Origin: Spirochaeta sp.
Lineage (GTDB): Bacteria; Spirochaetota; Spirochaetia; Spirochaetales_E; Spirochaetaceae_B
NCBI GenBank assembly: GCA_030590585.1
Contig: JAUUYD010000222.1
Location: 1 to 5,187 of the forward strand
DNA length: 5,187 bases
Direction: 5' to 3'
Within the stretch, counting starts at the first letter, position 1; each line of letters opens with the position of its first letter. The notes under the pieces were generated by a model. That model was not told where the DNA came from. It was given only the letters and a program-made list of their open reading frames with translations, and did not search any database. The position numbers were made by a program, and so were the translations under genes. This document shows positions 1-5,175 of this stretch, piece after piece.

Positions 1-368
1 GCTGTGAAGTTCTATTGATTGGCGGACTGCTTCGAAAAGGGTTCCATTGTACTGTAGGATACGGCAAATTCTCACAACTTGATTCACTATCCGTTGATAT
101 TGCTTTTCTGGGCGCGAATTCCTTTTCGGCCCGAAAAGGGGCCAGTACCCCGGACCTCTCCCAGTCTGAAATCAAACGTCAGATGATTGAAATCGCCGCA
201 AAAGTGGTGCTTCTCTGTGATCATTCCAAGCTGGAAACCGATTCGTTTATGAATTTTGCATCACCGTCACAAATCGACCTTCTTGTTACTGACTTGATTT
301 CGGCCGATCTGCTTAAAATTTATGAGGAGAAGGATATTACTGTTCATAGTGCAGTTGTTGATTCCTGA
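1..368 (+). CDS. DeoR-family transcriptional repressor, C-terminal part (5' end outside window)
   Basis: This is the C-terminal sensor (DeoRC) domain of a DeoR/GlpR-type sugar-operon repressor; the N-terminal HTH lies beyond the left edge. The frame is open from base 3 (CEVLLIGGLLRKGF...) to a TGA at 366-368, giving about 121 residues. Family features seen are the 'LLIGGxLR...TVG' strand, the 'AFLGANSFSARKG' segment followed by 'TPDLSQSEIKRQMIE', then 'AAKVVLLCDHSK' (family: vvlLaDssKf) and 'QIDLLVTD' (family: iDxiITD). In characterised family members this domain binds a phosphorylated sugar intermediate and releases DNA. The TTG at 15 is internal, not a start. The gene converges on the PfkB kinase at 421, so it is not in the same transcript, although DeoR regulators are often co-directional with such kinases. 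Its target is unknown. Identification is firm at family level. Confidence 0.9.
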   Translation, partial: CEVLLIGGLLRKGFHCTVGYGKFSQLDSLSVDIAFLGANSFSARKGASTPDLSQSEIKRQMIEIAAKVVLLCDHSKLETDSFMNFASPSQIDLLVTDLISADLLKIYEEKDITVHSAVVDS

Positions 369-420
369 ATGAACGAGGGGAATACAGTGGTTTTGTGAAG
401 CAGTATTGCGATGAAATCTT

Positions 421-1326
421 TTATTCCAGGGTCCCGGGCTTAAGCAGCGTTGCATTAACTGCACCACATCGGGCACCTTCCCGAACAGCTTCCTCAAGTG
501 TGGCGCCGTACGCGAGTTTGAATGAAACTCCGGCACAGAATGCATCACCTGATCCTATGGAATTCACAGGGTTGATCCGTGGTGGAATGAGAGATTCAAT
601 TTGGCCGTTTCGAGCATACAGGATTTCTCTTGATCCTCTTGTAATTACGAAATCAGAACCTTCGGATGAAAGTCGGCATAATTTGTCACGGGCTTCATCA
701 ATTACTTCCGAATCATCACTCTCACTCACTGATAAACCTGGCAGAAATGTTGTGACAAATTCAACCAGATTGATTTTAACCAGTATTGAATTTTCTTTGA
801 GACTGGCGACAAGTTCATCTCCTCTGAAATCCACCACTGTCGGGATATCGGCTTTTTGAGTCATATGACAGAATTCCGGGAAAAGGTCAGCAGGATATCC
901 CGGGGCTTTTGAGCCTGAGAGAATAACCCAGTCCGCGGATTTCAATTCTTTTTTGAATAATTCCCGAACTTTCTCTACTGTTGATTTATCTACCGGTTCA
1001 GTGGGTTCAATAATTTCAGTTGTACTTCCCGATTCATTATCAAGAATCGTAATACAAGTTCTGATGTGTGATTTACTGGGCACCCAGACCAGAATCAGTC
1101 CCTCACCGCTGCATAGATTCAGCAATTTATCTTTACCCTGCCCCAAATGCGTTAAATGGCGAACGGATGCTCCCAACTGCGACAGCACCCGGGTTGTATT
1201 GACTCCCTTTCCTGCAATGTCGAATCGGGTTTCCCTGGCACGGTTTACTTCATCTATCTCCAGCCGCTGAACGGAAATGGTGCGCTGGAATGTCGGATTA
1301 AGTGAGACGGATAGAAATCGGGGCAT
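421..1326 (-). CDS. PfkB-family sugar-phosphate kinase (1-phosphofructokinase / tagatose-6-phosphate kinase type)
   Basis: A 301-residue cytoplasmic ribokinase-superfamily kinase, slightly short of the usual 305-320 for the FruK/LacC branch. It is expected to transfer phosphate from ATP to a ketohexose phosphate; the exact substrate is not determinable. Motifs in order are SLNPTFQRT (8-16), the first PfkB signature AGKGVNTTRVLSQLG (38-52), a lid-region segment IRTCITIL (88-95), ILSGSKAPG (135-143), VVDFRG (164-169), VKIN (183-186) and the second signature NSIGSGDAFCAG (255-266) with catalytic base D261. Two positions differ from the FruK/LacC consensus: the Asp of NPxxD is Gln15, and the Pro of KPN is Ile185. 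The first may be typical of its subfamily. The start is fixed by AAGGAG 7 nt upstream (1334-1339). The gene reads away from the ROK gene and toward the DeoR gene. It probably supplies the phosphorylation step for a sugar handled by this locus, but only neighbourhood supports that. Confidence 0.9.
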   Translation of the reverse strand: MPRFLSVSLNPTFQRTISVQRLEIDEVNRARETRFDIAGKGVNTTRVLSQLGASVRHLTHLGQGKDKLLNLCSGEGLILVWVPSKSHIRTCITILDNESGSTTEIIEPTEPVDKSTVEKVRELFKKELKSADWVILSGSKAPGYPADLFPEFCHMTQKADIPTVVDFRGDELVASLKENSILVKINLVEFVTTFLPGLSVSESDDSEVIDEARDKLCRLSSEGSDFVITRGSREILYARNGQIESLIPPRINPVNSIGSGDAFCAGVSFKLAYGATLEEAVREGARCGAVNATLLKPGTLE

Positions 1327-1401
1327 TAGCTGACTCCTTTTGATGGATGATAGACGGATCTCCTTTCGACGTCGAGTAACTGAATCAGGCCCATGTAGTT
1401 C

Positions 1402-1407
1402 ATTATA
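1402..1407 (-). promoter_or_regulatory. Possible -10 element of the kinase promoter
   Basis: Read on the minus strand this is a perfect TATAAT, about 76 bp ahead of the kinase start. Transcription would begin near 1394-1396, leaving a leader of roughly 70 nt. No good -35 hexamer sits 16-18 bp upstream and there is no TG extension, so activity would need an activator or a weak -35. A chance TATAAT beside an AT-rich block is possible. Confidence 0.35.
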
Positions 1408-1638
1408 GCTTATGATATTCGCCGAACTCGTGCTGAGGATGATGCACTGATATTAAATGTGTACTTACCAGATGATCAATTACTATATAAAAAATCAATA
1501 AATGATAAGTTATTAAAGATAATTGCAAAATAGAATTAGTATTAAACAATTTGAATATTGATGATATGTAATATTGATAAATATTTATAAATATATAATA
1601 TATAAATAAATAGACAATATGGTTCATATGAAAAATTA

Positions 1639-1713
1639 TTTTAGTTTATATGTGTCATGTTTGTGTTTGCATAGTTATAAAAGCAATTAACAAAACCGAT
1701 TGACAAACTAAAA
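1639..1713. repeat. Spaced 9-bp inverted repeat TTTTAGTTT / AAACTAAAA
   Basis: TTTTAGTTT at 1639-1647 is the exact reverse complement of AAACTAAAA at 1705-1713, with 57 bp between. The right copy overlaps the last base of the ROK -35 and fills the spacer. Each arm resembles the TTAGTTTG / CAAACTAA half of the XylR (ROK) operator of Bacillus as I recall it. These could be two half-sites for the ROK protein itself, but the AT-rich setting makes chance matches likely. Confidence 0.25.
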
Positions 1714-1727
1714 GTATCTGTTATCAT
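1700..1727 (+). promoter_or_regulatory. Promoter of the ROK regulator / ABC operon
   Basis: A perfect -35 TTGACA (1700-1705) is followed after 16 bp by TATCAT (1722-1727, one mismatch to TATAAT). A TG at 1719-1720, one base upstream of the hexamer, makes an extended -10. This is the best promoter in the window. Transcription would begin 6-9 nt past the -10, at about 1734-1736, which coincides with the ROK start codon at 1736. Confidence 0.75.
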
Positions 1728-1735
1728 CTTCCTGT

Positions 1736-2989
1736 ATGATGCGGTTCAGCCAAACAAATTTAGAGGCCAAAGTCTCTGTCAAACAAAGTAACAGGAAGCA
1801 AATTCTAGATTTTATGCGGGACTCAGGTGAAGTCTCGGTGGCTGAAATATCTGAAAAAGTGAAAACCAGCAAGCCGACGGTCAAGAAAGTCGTCGATTAT
1901 TACATCGGGAAGAACATGGTCCTGGAAACAGGAAAAGGTTCTTCAAGTGAAGAAGGTGGTAAAAAGCCCAATCTTTTCACATTTAACAAAGAATTCGGAT
2001 ATATCATCGCTCTTCACATCGGTCCGGATTTCATTTATGCCGTTGTAACCGACATGAATGTCGAGATCCGGCACTCCTTTTATGAAAACATACCAAAAAT
2101 CGGTGCTGAAGAAGCCGTAGATCTGTTGATAGGAAAAGTTCGTGATCTGATGTCATTGGACTGGACCAGGGAAAAGAAGCTTCTCAGCATTGTCATTGCA
2201 CTTCCGGGAATTGTGAATCCCGATACTGGAGAATCCGTTTACACCCCGCATTATCCCGATTGGGGAACGTATTTTCCTTTCAGAGATGTTTTTCTGTCCC
2301 GCCTGGGTATGGATATCCCGACATACATTGACTGTGTGAACCGATATCAGGCCGTTGCTGAAAAAATGAAAGGTATGGCCCGTGATGTCGGGGATTTCAT
2401 GATCCTGGACGCGATGGAAGAAGGTGTTGGCGCGGGAGTAATTGCCAACAACTCACTGAAGCATGGCTCTCATAATCTTTCCGGAGAAATCGGCCATATG
2501 ATATTGCAGGTTGACGGGCCGCTGTGCATCTGCGGCGGAAGAGGTTGCTTTGAAGCACTGGTCTCAGTGAGAAGAATCAATGAATTGTTGAAAACCGGTT
2601 ATGTTGATCACAAAAAATCATTGATCTACAGGACAAAAAACGATCCGGATGTCGGTATCGACGAATTGTTCAATGCAGCAGCTGCAGAAGATGCATTCGC
2701 AATCGAGATTCTGGATCAGATCACCACCTGGTTCGCCATCGGGCTCAACAATGTAATCATGGTTAATGATCCGGAAATGATCATTATTCAGGGTATCTAT
2801 ACCAAGGCCGGTCAGCAATTCCAGAAACAACTCAGGACAAAGATTAACCAGATGTCCTTTCCCCGGTTAAGCCGGAACGTCAAGCTCGTGTATTCGGATA
2901 TCGGCCGGGAACGTGGTGTTCTGGGTGCAGGCTGTTATGCCATGTGGCGGTATTTCCAGAATTCCGAATTGTATAGCTCGGATTCTTAG
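1736..2989 (+). CDS. ROK-family transcriptional regulator (sugar-responsive repressor)
   Basis: A 417-residue protein with a winged helix-turn-helix followed by a ROK sugar-kinase-like domain, the NagC/Mlc/XylR architecture. The HTH spans about residues 18-62 (NRKQILDFMRDSGEVSVAEI, then SKPTVKKVVDYY), and the wing ends in GGKKPNLFTFN (74-84). The ROK domain begins near 88 and includes ALPGIVNPDTG, GVGAGVI and GEIGHM with His254. It also has the zinc motif CICGGRGCFE with Cys264, Cys266 and Cys271. The Asn-Asp pair used for catalysis in ROK kinases is not recognisable: the region reads IDCVNRYQAVAEK (198-210), which fits a sensor rather than an enzyme. Tandem ATGs at 1736 and 1739 have no Shine-Dalgarno, and the promoter places the transcript start at this point. 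Later ATGs fall inside the HTH. The binding-protein gene follows after 49 bp, so the regulator probably controls that operon and itself. The ligand is unknown. Confidence 0.93.
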   Translation: MMRFSQTNLEAKVSVKQSNRKQILDFMRDSGEVSVAEISEKVKTSKPTVKKVVDYYIGKNMVLETGKGSSSEEGGKKPNLFTFNKEFGYIIALHIGPDFIYAVVTDMNVEIRHSFYENIPKIGAEEAVDLLIGKVRDLMSLDWTREKKLLSIVIALPGIVNPDTGESVYTPHYPDWGTYFPFRDVFLSRLGMDIPTYIDCVNRYQAVAEKMKGMARDVGDFMILDAMEEGVGAGVIANNSLKHGSHNLSGEIGHMILQVDGPLCICGGRGCFEALVSVRRINELLKTGYVDHKKSLIYRTKNDPDVGIDELFNAAAAEDAFAIEILDQITTWFAIGLNNVIMVNDPEMIIIQGIYTKAGQQFQKQLRTKINQMSFPRLSRNVKLVYSDIGRERGVLGAGCYAMWRYFQNSELYSSDS

Positions 2990-2996
2990 ATTTGTT

Positions 2997-3020
2997 TTTT
3001 ACCTGCATTTGCAGGAAAAA
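2997..3020. promoter_or_regulatory. Palindrome between ROK and binding-protein genes (operator or mRNA hairpin)
   Basis: CCTGCA (3002-3007) and TGCAGG (3010-3015) are perfect inverted arms around TT. Past one A:A mismatch the symmetry continues as TTTT (2997-3000) against AAAA (3017-3020). It lies 11 nt before the AAGGAG of the next gene. The T run is on the 5' side on the plus strand, so it is not a canonical terminator of ROK transcription. It could be an operator for the ROK protein or an intercistronic hairpin. Confidence 0.5.
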
Positions 3021-3025
3021 TATAC

Positions 3026-3031
3026 AAGGAG
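3026..3031 (+). promoter_or_regulatory. Shine-Dalgarno deciding the binding-protein start
   Basis: AAGGAG sits 7 nt before the ATG at 3039. The same frame is open back to 2913 inside the ROK gene, but this site, and the signal peptide starting directly at 3039, exclude the longer version. Confidence 0.9.
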
Positions 3032-3038
3032 TAGTTGT

Positions 3039-4094
3039 ATGAAGAGAAAGACTCTCGTTCTCGTGGCACTGTTGGTGCTGATGGTTTCAATGGTAGCTTT
3101 TGCTAACGGCGGATCGGATGCAGCCGCGGATGCCGAACCCCTGGCATTGGGCACTTCCATCCGGACTTTAACGAATCCGTACCAGGCGAATTACAAAGTC
3201 GGAGGCGATATGTTTGCCGAAGAAGTCGGTTTGACTCAGGATGTGCTCACCTGTGAAGGGAGCAGTGAAAAACAGTTGAATGACATCAAGGCTCTGATTG
3301 CCAAGACCGGCGGCAATGTTGTCTTCATGGTTGACCCCAATGAGGCGCCCAACGTGATACCAATCGGCAGGGCCCTGGATGATGCCGATGTATACTGGGT
3401 TTCCTGGTGGAACAAGCCTGAAGATGTCAATGTCTGGGACTATAAGAACTGGGTTTCTCACATCGCGTTTGATGGAATCAGTGCCGGTGAATATACAGCA
3501 CAGGCGTTGATCGATTCCTTCGGTGGGAATGGCAAAATTATCGCTCTTCAGGGTATGCTTGCAAACTCAATTGCTCAGGATCGTTTCGTCGGTCTGAATA
3601 ATATTCTCGCGGCTAACCCGGGTGTTGAACTCGTTGCTTACGAGTCTGCAGAATGGGATAGGACAATGGCATATGAGAAAACTCTCAGCATGCTCGTCGC
3701 CAATCCTGATATTGATGGTGTTTGGGCCGCCAACGACAACATGGCTCTTGGCGCCCTGGAAGCTCTCCGAAGCGAAGGTCTCGCCGGTAAGGTTCTTGTA
3801 ACCGGTATTGACGGAGTCTCCGAAATATTCGAAGCCATCCAAAATGGTGAGGCAGCCGCCACTGTCTATAATGACTCGAAATACCAGGCCGGTATCGCCC
3901 TGGCTATCGCCAAGGCCGCCAAAGACGGCGATCTTGATGTTGCCGCCATGCCGAAATCCCGAAGGCAGTTCTTTGCAGACGCCCTGAATGTCAATCAAAG
4001 TAATGTCGATGAAGTCGTGAACGTCTATGTCAACGGAACACCGGACTATGATTTCAAGGATCTCTTTGCCAGTTGGTCGAGGGCTATGGAATAG
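3039..4094 (+). CDS. Sugar ABC transporter periplasmic substrate-binding protein (RbsB-like, type 1 fold)
   Basis: A 351-residue exported binding protein that captures a sugar-like ligand and delivers it to the downstream permease. Residues 1-22 form a signal peptide: MKRK, a hydrophobic core (5-20) and an AFA site before NGG. No lipobox Cys is present, so it should be a soluble periplasmic protein. The two-lobed family pattern is clear: TSIRTLTNPYQANYK (39-53), CEGSSEKQLNDIKALI (72-87), HIAFDGISAGEYTAQAL (141-157), ALQGMLANSIAQDRFVGL (169-186), VWAANDNMALGALEALR (228-244), VTGIDG (254-259) and ATVYNDS (274-280). Arg182, Asp233 and Asp258 occupy positions that usually line the ligand cleft. 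An aromatic stretch at 119-138 (YWVSWWNKP...VWDYKNW) probably stacks on the sugar. Length is typical. It sits 49 bp after ROK and 51 bp before the permease. Which sugar is bound cannot be told from the sequence. Confidence 0.93.
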   Translation: MKRKTLVLVALLVLMVSMVAFANGGSDAAADAEPLALGTSIRTLTNPYQANYKVGGDMFAEEVGLTQDVLTCEGSSEKQLNDIKALIAKTGGNVVFMVDPNEAPNVIPIGRALDDADVYWVSWWNKPEDVNVWDYKNWVSHIAFDGISAGEYTAQALIDSFGGNGKIIALQGMLANSIAQDRFVGLNNILAANPGVELVAYESAEWDRTMAYEKTLSMLVANPDIDGVWAANDNMALGALEALRSEGLAGKVLVTGIDGVSEIFEAIQNGEAAATVYNDSKYQAGIALAIAKAAKDGDLDVAAMPKSRRQFFADALNVNQSNVDEVVNVYVNGTPDYDFKDLFASWSRAME

Positions 4095-4103
4095 TCTCAA
4101 TTT

Positions 4104-4131
4104 CGGGGCTCCCTATTCGGGGCCCCGTTTT
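4104..4131 (+). terminator. Intercistronic GC hairpin with U run (attenuator or mRNA stabiliser)
   Basis: CGGGGCTCC (4104-4112) pairs with GGGGCCCCG (4119-4127) as a 9-bp stem with one G:U pair and a 6-nt loop, followed by TTTT (4128-4131). The short U run suggests partial termination or 3'-end protection of the binding-protein message rather than a full stop, since the permease RBS starts 4 nt further on. Confidence 0.75.
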
Positions 4132-4134
4132 AAC

Positions 4135-4139
4135 AGGTG
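4135..4139 (+). promoter_or_regulatory. Shine-Dalgarno deciding the permease start
   Basis: AGGTG lies 6 nt before the ATG at 4146 and matches the extended anti-SD. The in-frame GTG at 4137 overlaps this site and is therefore unlikely to be the start. Confidence 0.6.
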
Positions 4140-4145
4140 TATACA

Positions 4146-5165
4146 ATGCAAAGAAATATTGATGGAAAATCGCCGATTTTCAGTTCGCAGAATTTATTGA
4201 AGCCAATGAAGAAACTCTATGAAACCGTACCGGTGTCCGGACAGATACTCTCCCTGCTTCTGGTCGCCGTCATTTTTGCCGTTGGTACAGGCGGTCAGTA
4301 TCTGAAATGGAACAATATTCAGACAATCATGAGCCTGGCCGGTATTCCGATGATTATCTGCTTGGGGATTCACCAGGTGATTATCATGGGTGCCATGGAT
4401 CTATCCGTAGAGGGCATCATCGCTCTCTGTGTTGTCCTGAGCGGGATTTTCATCAAGAATCCCATTACGAGATTTGATGTCGGCCTCTGGATATTCCCGA
4501 TCGTGATTATCGTCGGCGGGGTTGTCGGTATGATTAACGGAGTCATCAATACAAAGCTGAAAATGCCCTCTTTCATCACGACACTCGGGATTAGCTGGGC
4601 CATGTTCGGATTGGCCATTGTCATCAGCGGCGGAAAATCGATTCCCTTGAAAGATCCGAGATTCCAGCAGCTCATCAACGGATCCTTCGTGGGGTTGCCG
4701 TTGATTTTCATTATGGCCCTCGCGCTGTTTGTCCCTCTTTATTTCCTGCAGAAGAACACACGATTCGGCAAGCATCTCTACGCGATCGGGGGGGATGAAA
4801 TCCTGGCCCGGCAAGCCGGGGTCAAAGTCGACAGGATCAAGATTATCGTTTTTGCAATCACCGGAGCCATTTACGGAATCGCGGCATTGCTTTTGGCCGC
4901 CCGCCTGAACAGCTCAGCGGCAAGATTGGGAAACAATATACTTTTTCCGGCCATGACAGCCGTTGCGGTCGGCGGAGTATCGTTGTCCGGCGGAATAGGT
5001 GGAGCGTTGAATGCCGTGCTGGGAACCCTGATTGTCACAGCATTGAACAACGGTTTGGTTTATATGCAGGTAAGCCCGTACATCCAGAGTGCCGTCAACG
5101 GACTGGTCCTGATTTCGGCTGTCGCACTGACTATCGATCGGAAAAAGATCGGTATCATCAAATAG
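4146..5165 (+). CDS. Sugar ABC transporter permease (RbsC/AraH type, BPD_transp_2)
   Basis: A 339-residue inner-membrane permease that forms the translocation channel for the sugar delivered by the binding protein. About nine to ten hydrophobic segments are visible, roughly at 34-48, 60-80, 88-103, 114-136, 142-161, 181-201, 230-252, 266-282, 286-304 and 311-330. Family marks are MGAMDLSVEG (81-90, family GGIDLSVG), MPSFITTLGISWAMFGLAI (140-158), the cytoplasmic coupling segment TRFGKHLYAIGGDEILARQA (205-224) contacting the ATPase, GVKVDRIKI (225-233), and VGGVSLSGGIGGALNAVLG (275-293). The ELDAIAA sequence common before that last motif reads LFPAMTAVA here. The hydrophilic N-terminus (1-30) is somewhat long, but the ATG at 4146 has the only plausible RBS. 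The stop codon lies against the RBS of the next gene, supporting one operon. The cognate ATPase is not in the window. Confidence 0.93.
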   Translation: MQRNIDGKSPIFSSQNLLKPMKKLYETVPVSGQILSLLLVAVIFAVGTGGQYLKWNNIQTIMSLAGIPMIICLGIHQVIIMGAMDLSVEGIIALCVVLSGIFIKNPITRFDVGLWIFPIVIIVGGVVGMINGVINTKLKMPSFITTLGISWAMFGLAIVISGGKSIPLKDPRFQQLINGSFVGLPLIFIMALALFVPLYFLQKNTRFGKHLYAIGGDEILARQAGVKVDRIKIIVFAITGAIYGIAALLLAARLNSSAARLGNNILFPAMTAVAVGGVSLSGGIGGALNAVLGTLIVTALNNGLVYMQVSPYIQSAVNGLVLISAVALTIDRKKIGIIK

Positions 5166-5169
5166 AGGT
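5165..5169 (+). promoter_or_regulatory. Shine-Dalgarno of the next operon gene
   Basis: GAGGT begins at the last base of the permease stop codon and is 6 nt before the ATG at 5176, favouring that codon over the in-frame ATG at 5182. Confidence 0.7.
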
Positions 5170-5175
5170 CGGTTC

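Larger units (their letters stand above)
1441..1735. other. Very AT-rich divergent intergenic block
   Basis: Hand counting gives about 21% G+C over these 295 bases, with 5 G/C in 60 at 1561-1620, against roughly 45-50% in the flanking genes and 43-48% in 1321-1440. No convincing gene lies here: the minus-strand reading from 1627 to 1403 is an Ile/Tyr-rich translation of AT-rich DNA. It contains short A/T palindromes (TATTTATA at 1582-1589 against TATAAATA at 1601-1608), a 9-bp direct repeat AATATTGAT (1554-1562 and 1570-1578), and the ROK promoter at its right end. It separates the divergent kinase and ROK genes and probably carries control sites for both. Confidence 0.75.

Noticed and set aside
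395..859. 154-codon plus-strand reading frame
   Set aside because: It lies opposite the PfkB kinase, whose motifs establish the minus strand as coding; its own translation is Ser/Thr-rich and shows no family features.
1366..1375. TCGACGTCGA perfect palindrome upstream of the kinase
   Set aside because: A 10-bp palindrome is expected several times by chance in 5 kb, and it does not extend further, so it is not claimed as an operator.
1582..1608. A/T-only palindromes and the AATATTGAT direct repeat nearby
   Set aside because: Expected by chance in DNA that is more than 85% A+T; no repeat unit, array or insertion-sequence ends can be defined.
1403..1627. 74-codon minus-strand reading frame in the intergenic region
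   Set aside because: Its composition (Ile, Tyr, Leu, Asn) simply mirrors AT-rich DNA, it has no RBS, and only its last dozen codons lie in normal-composition sequence.
2913..3038. Longer version of the binding protein starting inside the ROK gene
   Set aside because: It would place 42 extra residues before a textbook signal peptide and ignore the AAGGAG at 3026-3031.
3567..4100. 177-codon minus-strand reading frame inside the binding-protein gene
   Set aside because: It is antisense to a well-conserved binding-protein gene and has no recognisable domain or RBS.
4137..4145. GTG start three codons upstream for the permease
   Set aside because: The GTG overlaps the only Shine-Dalgarno-like sequence, which is correctly spaced for the ATG at 4146.
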